From contig NC_019680.1 in assembly GCF_000316685.1 (NCBI RefSeq), positions 1,179,501 to 1,243,500 on the forward strand: a stretch of DNA of 64,000 bases, given 5' to 3'. A program made the position numbers and the translations under genes. The notes beneath the pieces are model-generated. The model was not told the DNA's origin and did not search any database. It saw nothing but the letters and a program-made list of their open reading frames with translations. This document shows positions 47,735-56,379 of this stretch, in pieces (position 1 is the first letter of the stretch; each line of letters begins with the position of its first letter). This stretch comes from Synechococcus sp. PCC 6312 (GTDB lineage: Bacteria > Cyanobacteriota > Cyanobacteriia > Thermosynechococcales > Thermosynechococcaceae).

Positions 47735-48883
47735 ATGACCCAGGCCACTGTACTCGAGGCAACCCCGGCGGCCGAAATGGCCCTTGATGCATTACTCATT
47801 GAGGCTGACGATGAACTGGATGAAGAGCTTGATGAGTTAGAAGATGATGAAGCCTCCGATGATGGTGAGGGCAAAGCGGGTAAAGCTAAGGGACGGCGGC
47901 GGGCCACGGCCAAGAAAAAACACTACACCGAAGATTCCATTCGTCTGTACTTGCAGGAAATTGGCCGGATTCGCCTGCTCCGGGCTGATGAAGAAATTGA
48001 ACTGGCGCGCAAAATTGCCGACTTGCTGGAACTAGAACGGATTCGCGACCGGATTAGTGAGCAATTGGACTGTGACCCGGACGATTTAGAGCGTCACCCC
48101 GAACCCTGGGCTAGTGAAGTCAAGATGACGTTGCCTGCATTTCGGCATCGCTTATTTGTCGGGCGACGGGCCAAAGAAAAAATGGTGCAGTCGAACCTCC
48201 GACTTGTGGTCTCCATCGCTAAGAAATATATGAACCGGGGCCTGTCCTTCCAAGATTTGATTCAAGAAGGGAGTTTGGGTTTGATTCGGGCGGCTGAAAA
48301 GTTTGATCACGAAAAAGGCTATAAATTCTCGACCTATGCCACTTGGTGGATCCGCCAGGCCATTACCCGCGCCATTGCCGATCAGTCCCGGACAATCCGC
48401 CTCCCCGTTCACCTTTACGAAACCATTTCCCGGATCAAGAAAACCACCAAACTCCTCTCCCAGGAAATGGGACGCAAACCTACAGAGGAGGAAATTGCCG
48501 AACGGATGGAAATGACCATCGAAAAACTGCGGTTTATTGCCAAGTCGGCCCAACTGCCCATTTCCTTAGAAACCCCCATCGGTAAAGAAGAAGATTCTCG
48601 ATTGGGGGATTTTATTGAGTCGGATGGGGAAACCCCAGAAGATCAGGTTTCCAAACATTTGCTCCGGGAAGACTTGGAAACAGTTTTATGTACCCTCAGC
48701 CCTCGCGAGCGGGATGTTTTGAAACTGCGTTATGGCCTGGACGATGGGCGGATGAAAACTCTCGAAGAAATTGGGCAAATTTTTAATGTGACGCGGGAAC
48801 GGATTCGCCAAATTGAAGCAAAGGCCCTTCGTAAACTCCGCCACCCCAACCGCAATAGTGTTCTGAAGGAATACATCCGCTAG
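47735..48883 (+). CDS. sigA: Principal sigma factor (group 1, SigA/RpoD)
   Basis: 382 aa. The acidic N-terminal region (about residues 20-48, with the [19 protein letters not shown] stretch) is followed by region 1.2 ([19 protein letters not shown]), region 2 ([19 protein letters not shown], then [13 protein letters not shown] and [20 protein letters not shown]), region 3 ([14 protein letters not shown]), and region 4 ([15 protein letters not shown], ending in [19 protein letters not shown]). This is the housekeeping sigma factor type. GAGG lies eight bases before the ATG. Confidence 0.96.
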   Translation: MTQATVLEATPAAEMALDALLIEADDELDEELDELEDDEASDDGEGKAGKAKGRRRATAKKKHYTEDSIRLYLQEIGRIRLLRADEEIELARKIADLLELERIRDRISEQLDCDPDDLERHPEPWASEVKMTLPAFRHRLFVGRRAKEKMVQSNLRLVVSIAKKYMNRGLSFQDLIQEGSLGLIRAAEKFDHEKGYKFSTYATWWIRQAITRAIADQSRTIRLPVHLYETISRIKKTTKLLSQEMGRKPTEEEIAERMEMTIEKLRFIAKSAQLPISLETPIGKEEDSRLGDFIESDGETPEDQVSKHLLREDLETVLCTLSPRERDVLKLRYGLDDGRMKTLEEIGQIFNVTRERIRQIEAKALRKLRHPNRNSVLKEYIR

Positions 48884-49051
48884 GTTTTGATAATCTCGCA
48901 ATGTGGTGATCAAAGCCAGTGATATTGAGTTTTCTAGACTAAGACATTTGAGTTCTGATGAATCCTGATCTGGAAATAATGATCGCAGAATCAATCTTTT
49001 CTTGAGCTACGATCTCTTAGTTGTTCCCTGGTTTTGATCGTTGGGAGTTTT

Positions 49052-49657
49052 ATGCAGCCTGAAGACACAGCCATTGCCTATGATGACTTGGCCCATTGGT
49101 GGCAAGAGCAGCATCAGCAATCCGAATATGGTCTGGCTCCCTTAAGGCGGGCTATTCAATTGACCCAACCTAGGGGATTGGCGATTGATATTGGTTGTGG
49201 CAGTAGTGGACGTTTTATCTCGGTCTTACTCAATTCTGGCTTTACAGTTGAAGGGTTGGATATTTCAGCCCAGATGATTCAATTAGCCCAAGAACTCCAT
49301 CCAGGCCTGGTGTTTTATTGTCAAAATGTGGCTGACTGGCAACCCACTAAACCTTATAACCTCATCACGGCCTGGGATAGTACGTTTCATTTACCCTTGA
49401 ATTTGCAAGAGCCGGTTTTAACTAAACTCTGTAATGCCTTAGCTGATCAAGGAATTTTGCTTTTGACCTGTGGCGGTGGGGCCGATGCCAGTGAAATTCG
49501 CGGTAGTTTTCAGTCCCAAGATTTTGAGTACAGTACCTTAGGCATTAACCACATCTTAAGAATTATTGATCAGCAGGGTTGCACCTGTTTGCATTTGGAA
49601 TATGATCAACATCCAGAAAATCATGTTTACCTGATTATCCAGAAGCACGTTGGGTAG
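49052..49657 (+). CDS. SAM-dependent methyltransferase (class I)
   Basis: About 201 aa with motif I AIDIGCGSSGRFISVL and a following acidic residue at VEGLDIS. The domain has no C-terminal extension and no substrate-specific motif that I recognise. ATG at 49052 has GGGAG just upstream; the frame is open to a TTG at 49034. It stands alone between sigA and aroB (opposite strand). The substrate is unknown. Confidence 0.8.
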   Translation: MQPEDTAIAYDDLAHWWQEQHQQSEYGLAPLRRAIQLTQPRGLAIDIGCGSSGRFISVLLNSGFTVEGLDISAQMIQLAQELHPGLVFYCQNVADWQPTKPYNLITAWDSTFHLPLNLQEPVLTKLCNALADQGILLLTCGGGADASEIRGSFQSQDFEYSTLGINHILRIIDQQGCTCLHLEYDQHPENHVYLIIQKHVG

Positions 49658-49714
49658 GGAAAGATGTCTCTATGTTTTGATCACGCTCTTGGTCAATGAC
49701 TCATCTGAGTGGGC

Positions 49715-50854
49715 CTAATCATGGGACTGGAGGGATCGGATGGCTTCCCGAATGATGGTTGCGGGGACTTGATCGTGGATGATTACTTGACCAATGGCCT
49801 GGGGCAAAATAAAGCGAACTTGACCATCTTTAACTTTCTTGTCGCTGGTTAACAGGGTTAGAACTATATCCAAATCTAAATCTCCAGGCCAGGCCGTGGG
49901 TAACTTAACTTTTTTAACTAACTGCATCTGGCGTGTTTGATTGGTTTCTGTCCACAGGCCCATCCTGACCGCAATTTCCCCCGCCGCTAACATTCCCAGG
50001 CCCACCGCTTCCCCATGATTAAACTGGCGATACTGGGTAATACTTTCCAAGGCATGGCCGAGGGTATGACCGTAGTTGAGAATGGCCCGTAATCCCGATT
50101 CCCGCTCGTCTTTTGTCACCACATTTACCTTGGCCTGGCAGGAACGGATTAAGATTTCGGCTAAGAGATCTTCACTCACGGCCTGGACACGATCGAGGGC
50201 AGTCGCATTTTCGAGCAAGTCAAATAATTCCGCATCCCAGATCACCCCATACTTAATCACCTCTGCCATGGCTGCCCGAAATTCTCGCCGGGGGAGGGTT
50301 TGCAAGGTATGGGGATCAATCAGGACTAAACGAGGTTGATGGAAGGCCCCAATTAAATTTTTGCCCTGGGGATGATTAACCCCTGTTTTTCCCCCAATAG
50401 CGGCATCTACCATTGCTAATAAACTAGTGGGAACTTGAATCACGCCAATCCCTCGCAACCAAGTCGCCGCCGCAAATCCGGTCATATCCCCAACCACACC
50501 GCCCCCCAAGGCGACCAAGGCCGAGCCGCGTTCAAGTCTGTGGGCTAAGGCTGCATCGTAGATTTTCTGGAGGGTTTTCGGGGTTTTGAAGCGTTCCCCC
50601 GCCGGAATTAGGCATTTTTCCACATCCGCCCCTGCGTTGACCAAAGAGTCTATAATTTCTGGCCCATAGTGTTGAAAAATTTGCGGATTTGAGACGACCA
50701 GGAGCTTTTGACCGGGTTTAATCAGCCCTTGCCCTTGGAGAATTGCCCCTAGGAATGCTTGCCCGCCAGATTGAATCACGACTTTGTAGGCCTGGTTGGG
50801 AAGATTGACGGGAATAGATCGAGATAACATCGTTAAACTAGCGTTAGAGTTCAT
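49715..50854 (-). CDS. aroB: 3-dehydroquinate synthase
   Basis: Second step of the shikimate pathway (DAHP to 3-dehydroquinate), NAD and metal dependent. It has [41 protein letters not shown], and metal-binding His residues in [12 protein letters not shown] and [11 protein letters not shown]. The frame is open to 50911, but that start would overlap the divergent small gene; ATG at 50854 or 50830 gives the usual 360-380 aa. Confidence 0.95.
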   Translation of the reverse strand: MNSNASLTMLSRSIPVNLPNQAYKVVIQSGGQAFLGAILQGQGLIKPGQKLLVVSNPQIFQHYGPEIIDSLVNAGADVEKCLIPAGERFKTPKTLQKIYDAALAHRLERGSALVALGGGVVGDMTGFAAATWLRGIGVIQVPTSLLAMVDAAIGGKTGVNHPQGKNLIGAFHQPRLVLIDPHTLQTLPRREFRAAMAEVIKYGVIWDAELFDLLENATALDRVQAVSEDLLAEILIRSCQAKVNVVTKDERESGLRAILNYGHTLGHALESITQYRQFNHGEAVGLGMLAAGEIAVRMGLWTETNQTRQMQLVKKVKLPTAWPGDLDLDIVLTLLTSDKKVKDGQVRFILPQAIGQVIIHDQVPATIIREAIRSLQSHD

Positions 50855-50894
50855 GACTCTAGCATCCCATAGATGGAAATAGGAGTTGAAGGCG

Positions 50895-51098
50895 ATGACA
50901 GTTGAGGGCAAGACAATTCATACTTCTCTGGAGGAGCGACTTACCTTAGCAGAAAAGGCCATTACAGAATTGCAAAGGCAAGTGTCAACCTCTGAATCAA
51001 TCAACTGGCTACAAGAAATTACTGGGTCTTTTAAGGATGAGCCTGAGTTTGAAAAGGTACTTGCTTATGGCCAGGCAGTGCGTCATGGTAATAAATAA
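50895..51098 (+). CDS. Small antitoxin-like protein (orphan)
   Basis: 67 aa beginning [20 protein letters not shown], with a coiled-coil-like middle and a C-terminal [20 protein letters not shown]. This short pattern (SLEERL...GSFKDEPEF) is common in cyanobacterial genes that precede PIN-domain toxins, so an antitoxin role is likely by family resemblance. No PIN-domain gene follows; the next bases encode a short unknown frame and then a GIY-YIG protein. The frame is open to a TTG at 50886. Confidence 0.65.
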   Translation: MTVEGKTIHTSLEERLTLAEKAITELQRQVSTSESINWLQEITGSFKDEPEFEKVLAYGQAVRHGNK

Positions 51099-51231
51099 TT
51101 TTGCAAAATCCAAGATGGATAATGAAATGCCTCTTAATCAGCATCTCAAAAATTCAAGAAAGGTCTTTGAAGAAGTTGCATTAAATACTTCATTATTCAA
51201 GTTTGATCGTCAAGAAGCTAATGAGCGATAG
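51085..51231 (+). CDS. Possible 48-aa protein after the orphan antitoxin
   Basis: ATG at 51085 overlaps the end of the antitoxin-like gene and opens a 48-codon charged frame ([20 protein letters not shown] at its start, ending RQEANER). It resembles no toxin I know. It may be a real small gene or a remnant of the lost partner. Low confidence. Confidence 0.3.
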   Translation: MVINNFAKSKMDNEMPLNQHLKNSRKVFEEVALNTSLFKFDRQEANER

Positions 51232-51265
51232 AGCTTTGAGGTATAAAGATTATAAAGGTTGATCC

Positions 51266-52180
51266 TTGCCAATTGATGAACTTATGGAATGGAAAACTTG
51301 GCCAAGTGTAGAATTTGAGCAACGACAAAGCTTGCCGCCAGAATCAGGAATCTATGTTCTAGTTGATGCTGCTGATAAAGTTTGGTATGTTGGACTTTCA
51401 ACAAATCTTTGTTCTCGTTGGGAAGGAAGAAAACATCATCGGCATGACCAACTTAAGCGAACAAACACAAGGCGACAGTATCAAATTTATTGGAAAAAAG
51501 TACCCACTTATCAACTCAAGGAAAAAGAAACAGAGTATATCCACCAATTTCAGCCATTTCTAAACTTCACTAAAGTTAGAAACTACACAAGACCAAACCT
51601 AAGCGCAAATGAGGAATTTACACGTGTATTAAAGATCATTACTGATAAAGCTACAAACTCTCCAAAATATAGATCTGCAGTTTTAGGATATTATAATCAA
51701 GTCGAAATCAATGAAAATGATCAACTAAATGAAGCAATATCTATCATAATTATTATAGGATATAGTGATTGTAAAATAATTGAAAAATCGTATCTGAAAT
51801 CTCAAAAAAGAAAGGGGAGTTTGTTTAGAGATTCATGGTGTGTTAATAAAAGTTATTGTCATAAAGATAAGTTAGCAATAAATCCTCTTAAAATCTACAG
51901 CTTTTCCTTAAATCAAGTGCTTTATGAGTTTGTTGCATTCTCATCTATATCAAACTGGCTTGAAATAAATGAAGATAAGCTGACGTTATTTGATATTTGC
52001 AATCAACCAATTTTTGCACTAAGGAATCCAACAGATTTACAAGAAGCCTTAACTAAACAACAAGAGGTTTGGGATCTTTTTTATGCCCACTTTAAGCGAC
52101 GTAGGCAATTAGCCGATGAAGATTACATTGCATATCGAATGTCGGAGTTGAAACCCATTGATCAACTTTCGGGGGTTTGA
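51266..52180 (+). CDS. GIY-YIG nuclease-domain protein
   Basis: 304 aa. The N-terminal 100 residues carry a GIY-YIG fold: SGIYVLVDAADKVWYVGLST (GIY and YVG), the catalytic Arg in NLCSRWEG, and the Glu/Asn pair in EKETEYIHQFQPFLN. The C-terminal 200 residues are unrecognised, AT-rich and possibly DNA binding. The frame starts at TTG 51266 with AAAGG seven bases upstream; ATG 51284 is an alternative. The base composition is strongly AT-rich and free of the CCAGGCC motif. It ends 3 bp before cobJ, so it looks inserted immediately upstream of the cobalamin genes. Confidence 0.75.
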   Translation: MPIDELMEWKTWPSVEFEQRQSLPPESGIYVLVDAADKVWYVGLSTNLCSRWEGRKHHRHDQLKRTNTRRQYQIYWKKVPTYQLKEKETEYIHQFQPFLNFTKVRNYTRPNLSANEEFTRVLKIITDKATNSPKYRSAVLGYYNQVEINENDQLNEAISIIIIIGYSDCKIIEKSYLKSQKRKGSLFRDSWCVNKSYCHKDKLAINPLKIYSFSLNQVLYEFVAFSSISNWLEINEDKLTLFDICNQPIFALRNPTDLQEALTKQQEVWDLFYAHFKRRRQLADEDYIAYRMSELKPIDQLSGV

Positions 52181-52183
52181 TAG

Positions 52184-53605
52184 ATGACCATTGCATTGAT
52201 GACTTTGAACCAGGCCAGTGTCATTACCGCCCGCAAAATTACGGCCCAGTTACCCGATGCAAAAATTTATGGATTAGCCAATCGCACCCAGGCCCCGGAT
52301 ATTGCCTATACAGATTTTGGCGAGACGGTTCGGGAGTTATTTCAAGCTGGAGTGCCGATTATTGGGTTTTGTGCGGCGGGGATTTTGATTCGGACATTGG
52401 CCCCACTCCTGAGCAATAAATGGCAAGAACCTCCTGTTTTGGCGGTGGCGGAAGATGGGAGTGCGGTTGTGCCGTTGTTGGGGGGCTTAAAGGGGGCCAA
52501 TCAGTTAGCGCGGCACATTGCCAATATTTTAGACGTTAACGCCGCTATTACCACTACTGGAGATATTCGCTTTCAAACTGCCTTACTTGCACCACCCCCA
52601 AGCTATCATCTCGTTAATCCTGAAGATGCCAAAGAATTTTTAGCTGACCTACTTAGTGGAGCTTCAATCAAACTATTAGGAAATGCTCCTTGGTTAACCG
52701 ACAGTAAAATTTCTTTTTTAGCCGCTGACCAGGCCAGTGATCTTGTTATTGAAATTGCTAACTTAGAAACACCCTTATCTGAACTAAAACCCAGTTCTAA
52801 GCAGTTAATTTATCGGTATCACCCGGAAACCGCTGCATCACAACCGGGAAAATTAGTCATTGTTGGCACTGGGCCGGGGGATCTGGCCTGGATGTCGCCT
52901 GAAGTGAAAACAGCCTTGCTCGCAGCTACGGATTGGGTCGGCTATAAAACCTATTTGAATTTAGTAGAATCTCTGCGCTTGCCCCAGATTACCCGCCATG
53001 AATCTGATAATCGGGTGGAATTGGATCGGGCCGAACTGGCCTTAGATTTAGCGGCAATGGGAAAATCTGTAGCAGTAGTGTCATCGGGAGATCCGGGCAT
53101 TTTTGCCATGGCGGCGGCGGTGTTTGAAGTCTTGGAGCAACGAGCTAAACCCAGTTGGGAGCAGATTCAAGTTACAGTGTGTCCGGGGATTTCCGCCTTC
53201 CAGGCCGCGGCGGCATTAGTGGGTGCGCCCTTGGGTCATGATTTTTGTGTAATTTCGTTATCGGACATTCTCAAACCTTGGGAGATCATTGTCCAGCGAA
53301 TCATCCATGCCGCCCAGGCCGATTTTGTGATTGCCTTTTATAATCCCGTCTCTTCCCAACGCACCTGGCAGTTAGAAACCGCAAAGGAAATTCTCTTAAG
53401 CTATCGAACTCCAGCAACCCCCGTCATTTTAGGGCGGAATTTGGGCCGGCCTGGGCAAACTGTAATCATCCAAACTTTAGAAACCTTAGATATTAATCAA
53501 GTGGATATGCGGACAGTGGTATTGGTAGGTTCGAGTCAAACAAAAGTGATGCAGCATAATTCCCGCCAGTGGGTTTATACGCCGCGTTTTTATCCGGGTT
53601 ACTAA
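52184..53605 (+). CDS. cobJ: Fused CbiG-CobJ cobalamin enzyme (precorrin-3B C17-methyltransferase)
   Basis: 473 aa acting in corrin ring contraction. The N-terminal 200 residues are CbiG-like (GFCAAGILIRTLAPLL, VVPLLGGLKGANQLA, ITTTGDIRF). The C-terminal 250 are the SAM-dependent CobJ/CbiH methyltransferase: LVIVGTGPGDLAWMSPEV, VVSSGDPGIFAMAA, FYNPVSSQRTW and GRNLGRPGQ. This fusion is frequent in cyanobacteria. cobB follows 3 bp later, so both are in one operon. Confidence 0.92.
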   Translation: MTIALMTLNQASVITARKITAQLPDAKIYGLANRTQAPDIAYTDFGETVRELFQAGVPIIGFCAAGILIRTLAPLLSNKWQEPPVLAVAEDGSAVVPLLGGLKGANQLARHIANILDVNAAITTTGDIRFQTALLAPPPSYHLVNPEDAKEFLADLLSGASIKLLGNAPWLTDSKISFLAADQASDLVIEIANLETPLSELKPSSKQLIYRYHPETAASQPGKLVIVGTGPGDLAWMSPEVKTALLAATDWVGYKTYLNLVESLRLPQITRHESDNRVELDRAELALDLAAMGKSVAVVSSGDPGIFAMAAAVFEVLEQRAKPSWEQIQVTVCPGISAFQAAAALVGAPLGHDFCVISLSDILKPWEIIVQRIIHAAQADFVIAFYNPVSSQRTWQLETAKEILLSYRTPATPVILGRNLGRPGQTVIIQTLETLDINQVDMRTVVLVGSSQTKVMQHNSRQWVYTPRFYPGY

Positions 53606-53608
53606 GTT

Positions 53609-55462
53609 ATGAGTTTAATTATTGCGGGTGAACGGAGCGGAGTTGGCAAAACAACCGTCACTCTTGCGCTTTTAGCAGCCTTAGCCCAACAGAACTCTAA
53701 AATAATTCAATCTTTCAAAGTTGGCCCCGACTATATCGATCCGATGTTTCATCGCCGCCTGACGGGTCGCCCTTGTCGGAATTTGGATGTAATTTTAACC
53801 TCAGAAACTTACGTTCAAGATTGCTTTACCCGCCATACTGCTGCTTGTGATTATGTCGTGATCGAAGGGGTAATGGGCTTATTTGATGGGGCTAGTTCGA
53901 CTCTGATCAACCCGGTCATACCTTGGGATCGAGGCAGCACGGCTCATATTGCCGATCTATTACAGTTACCCATTCTTTTAGTCGTGAATGCGGCTGGAAC
54001 CTCTCGCTCGATTGCGGCCCTAGTACATGGCTATCAAACCTATGCCCCTCAGTTAAACATTGCTGGTGTTGTCTTCAACCGAGTTAGTAGTGAACGTCAT
54101 TTAGAGTTATTGTCAAGAGCTTTAGCGAGTCTGAATATGCCACTGCTGGGGGTGTTTTATCGGCAAGCTGACATCACCATCCCGGATCGCCATTTGGGCC
54201 TGGTTCCCACCGATGAACTCCCTGAACTGCCGGCCTTGATTCAGCGTCTCGCCACCTTGGGCCAGGCCAGTTTTGCTTGGGATCAGTTACTCCCCCTTTT
54301 AGCCCCACCGATCCTACAGCCGTTAACCTCTAAGCTGGAAATTTCAGCCTTAAAGCAAGAACAATTGACCTCTGAGCTACAACTTTCGAGTTCTGACCCT
54401 CAACAATTGACTTCTGAGCTACAACTTTCGAGTTCTGACCCTCAACAATTGACTTCTGAGCTACAACTTTCGAGTTCTGACCCTCAACAATTGACTTCTG
54501 AGCTACAACTTTCGAGTTCTGACCCTCAACAATTGACCTCTGAACTACAACTTTCGAGTTCCGAACCGCACCATTGGACTTCTGAACTACAACTTTCGAG
54601 TTCTGAACCGCACCATTTGACCTCTGAGCTACAACTTTTGAGTTCTGAACCGCACCATTGGACTTCTGAGCTACAACTTTCGAGTTCTGAACCTCACCAT
54701 TGGACTTCTGAACTACAACTTTCGAGTTCTGAACCGCACCATTTGACCTCTGAGCTACAACTTTTGAGTTCTGAACCCCAATATCAACCTGAGGCCCTGT
54801 GTCGGTTAGCCATTGCCCAAGATGCCGCCTTTAACTTTTACTACGCCGATAACTTGGATATTTTGGAATCTGTGGGCTTTGAACTCGTGGCCTGGAGTCC
54901 GTTGGCAGATACGTCCCTTCCCGACAATATTCACGGGCTATATTTGGGCGGTGGGTTCCCCGAAATGTTTGCCGCTGAGTTGAGTGCCAATCAATCCCTC
55001 ATCCAGCAATTACATCACCTCATTTCCCAAGGCTTGCCAGCCTATGCCGAATGCGGCGGGTTAATGTATCTCTGCCAGGCGATTGTGGACTTTGAGCAAC
55101 ATTCTCATCCAATGCTGGGAATTTTACCCACCACGGCCCAAATGGGAAAACGGCTCACCCTCGGCTATCGGCACGTCCAACCCAATCCAGGCCTGGTTAA
55201 CGCCCTCATTCCCGATGCTCAGATCATAGTTGGCCATGAATTTCATCGCTCAACCTTAACAACTCGACCGACTCTTCCCCTCTATCACCTGACCCACTAT
55301 GACGGGAGCAGGCCCCAAACAGAAGGCTGGCAGGTATTCAATGTCTATGCGTCCTATGTCCATTTGCACTTTGGCGGCTGTTTGTCCCTACCAAAATGGT
55401 TTTTGAACTTGTGTCAAACCTATTACCTGAAGCAATCATCCAACTGCGGCAATCCTTTTTGA
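53609..55462 (+). CDS. cobB: Cobyrinic acid a,c-diamide synthase with expanded repeat linker
   Basis: ATP- and glutamine-dependent amidation of the a and c side chains of cobyrinate (CobB/CbiA). N-terminal P-loop ERSGVGKTTVTLALL and FKVGPDYIDPMFH; C-terminal glutaminase (GATase_3) with nucleophile Cys482 in YAECGGLMYL and His in YVHLHFGG. At 617 aa it is about 140 residues longer than usual. The excess is exactly ten tandem 14-residue repeats (residues 252-391) in the linker between the synthetase and glutaminase domains, preceded by one degenerate unit (238-251). All catalytic motifs are intact, so the enzyme is probably active. The last codons and stop lie inside a MITE-like element. Confidence 0.93.
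   Translation: MSLIIAGERSGVGKTTVTLALLAALAQQNSKIIQSFKVGPDYIDPMFHRRLTGRPCRNLDVILTSETYVQDCFTRHTAACDYVVIEGVMGLFDGASSTLINPVIPWDRGSTAHIADLLQLPILLVVNAAGTSRSIAALVHGYQTYAPQLNIAGVVFNRVSSERHLELLSRALASLNMPLLGVFYRQADITIPDRHLGLVPTDELPELPALIQRLATLGQASFAWDQLLPLLAPPILQPLTSKLEISALKQEQLTSELQLSSSDPQQLTSELQLSSSDPQQLTSELQLSSSDPQQLTSELQLSSSDPQQLTSELQLSSSEPHHWTSELQLSSSEPHHLTSELQLLSSEPHHWTSELQLSSSEPHHWTSELQLSSSEPHHLTSELQLLSSEPQYQPEALCRLAIAQDAAFNFYYADNLDILESVGFELVAWSPLADTSLPDNIHGLYLGGGFPEMFAAELSANQSLIQQLHHLISQGLPAYAECGGLMYLCQAIVDFEQHSHPMLGILPTTAQMGKRLTLGYRHVQPNPGLVNALIPDAQIIVGHEFHRSTLTTRPTLPLYHLTHYDGSRPQTEGWQVFNVYASYVHLHFGGCLSLPKWFLNLCQTYYLKQSSNCGNPF
54320..54781 (+). repeat. 42-bp tandem repeat array in cobB linker
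   Basis: Ten in-frame 42-bp units from 54362 to 54781. The first four read QLTSELQLSSSDPQ, unit 5 ends SSSEPH, and units 6-10 alternate HWTSELQLSSSEPH and HLTSELQLLSSEPH (the last ending PQ). A degenerate eleventh unit PLTSKLEISALKQE (54320-54361) precedes them and may be the ancestral linker from which the array expanded. Multiples of 42 keep the frame whatever the copy number. Confidence 0.95.
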
Positions 55463-55536
55463 TTCTGAACAGCAGAGCCTTGAGGTAACAGGATTTCCAG
55501 TATTGAGGAGTTCTATAACCCGGTGGGATTGCTATA
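55449..55536. mobile_element. MITE-like element, copy 1 (overlaps cobB end)
   Basis: An 88-bp non-coding element bounded by GCAATCC (55449-55455) and its exact reverse complement GGATTGC (55526-55532), continuing to GGATTGCTATA. About 80% of positions match copy 2 at 56090-56182. The left end supplies the last codons and stop of cobB (GGC AAT CCT TTT TGA). Confidence 0.6.
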
Positions 55537-55541
55537 GCTTT

Positions 55542-55910
55542 TCAACGGCTTTCAAACCCTTCTTCGTACTTAAGTCTTGATACCGTGGGATTGTCGGGCA
55601 AATAGATAACTTCTATATCTCCGCCTTCCCTTGGTAGACCAAGACTACGCTCTAAAACACCTGTCCGGCAATATTTCTTACCAGTGTTAGGATCAAAAAA
55701 TTCATACGTTACTATTGTCTGAAAATCTGTTCGATCATCTCGCACGTCTACAACAGTTGCTTGAATAAAACGTCCTTTACGGCGCAGAGTTTTCTCATTG
55801 ATCCTCGGTATGAGGATAAAAAGGGCAACACAAACAAATAGAAGAGCAACTAGCCCAATCAGGATTACTGTCCCTAGAGGCGCGCCAGTACCCAAAATTA
55901 AGATGACCAT
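55542..55910 (-). CDS. Small membrane protein, DUF3592-like
   Basis: About 122 aa: two hydrophobic stretches near the N-terminus (MVILILGTGAPLGTVILIGL, then VALLFVCVALFILIPRI) and a soluble domain (FIQATVVDVRDDRTDFQTIV, then YEFFDPNTGKKY and GDIEVIYLPDNPTVSRLK) of the DUF3592 type. Function unknown. ATG at 55910 gives a clean membrane N-terminus; the frame is open 13 codons further. The gene sits between two copies of a MITE-like repeat. Confidence 0.7.
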   Translation of the reverse strand: MVILILGTGAPLGTVILIGLVALLFVCVALFILIPRINEKTLRRKGRFIQATVVDVRDDRTDFQTIVTYEFFDPNTGKKYCRTGVLERSLGLPREGGDIEVIYLPDNPTVSRLKYEEGFESR

Positions 55911-56089
55911 CCTGGTTTTTCCTGAAACTAAACCAACCACTGAGTACATCCCAATACTACTTTAGAGACCGCTATCTGAGTGCTTTGAGCTAGGCGATTC
56001 CAGAGTTGCGGATATGTGTGATCGAGGCTGAAAACAATTGGCTCTATGGATATCCTAAAAACTTCTTGCTCTTGCCCCCAGGCGTGGGA

Positions 56090-56182
56090 TATAGCAATCC
56101 TTTTTAATTTCCAAATAGCAGAGCCTTGATGTAGCAGAATTTTTAGCATTGAGGAGTTGTATAACTGGGTGGAATTGCTATA
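56090..56182. mobile_element. MITE-like element, copy 2
   Basis: A 93-bp element with terminal inverted repeats TATAGCAATCC (56090-56100) and GGAATTGCTATA (56171-56182), one base off perfect. The internal sequence AGCAGAGCCTTGA and ATTGAGGAGTT is shared with copy 1. It lies in the 470-bp gap between the DUF3592-like gene and the amino-acid transporter, which otherwise holds no gene that I can support. Confidence 0.6.
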
Positions 56183-56379
56183 TCAGGCATCATTGTGATC
56201 AGAAAACGGCAAATCAACGGTAATGGCCTGACCCAGACTGCAATAAACAATGCAAAATCTACCCGATTCGACTGATACTCTGCTGCCTGGCTGGGGCTAG
56301 ATTGAACTCAAAATGAGTCATGGGCTACTGTTCAGGTGACCGCCCCCCGCTATGGTACAGGGTATTATGAGCTTGTTTT

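Noticed and set aside
47704-47913. Ser-rich minus-strand open frame at the start of sigA
   Set aside because: It is the antisense of the acidic Asp/Glu-rich N-terminus of the sigma factor.
54362-54781. Regular 42-bp repeats as a possible CRISPR array
   Set aside because: The units abut without unique spacers, are in frame with cobB and translate to a repeating peptide; this is a coding tandem repeat.
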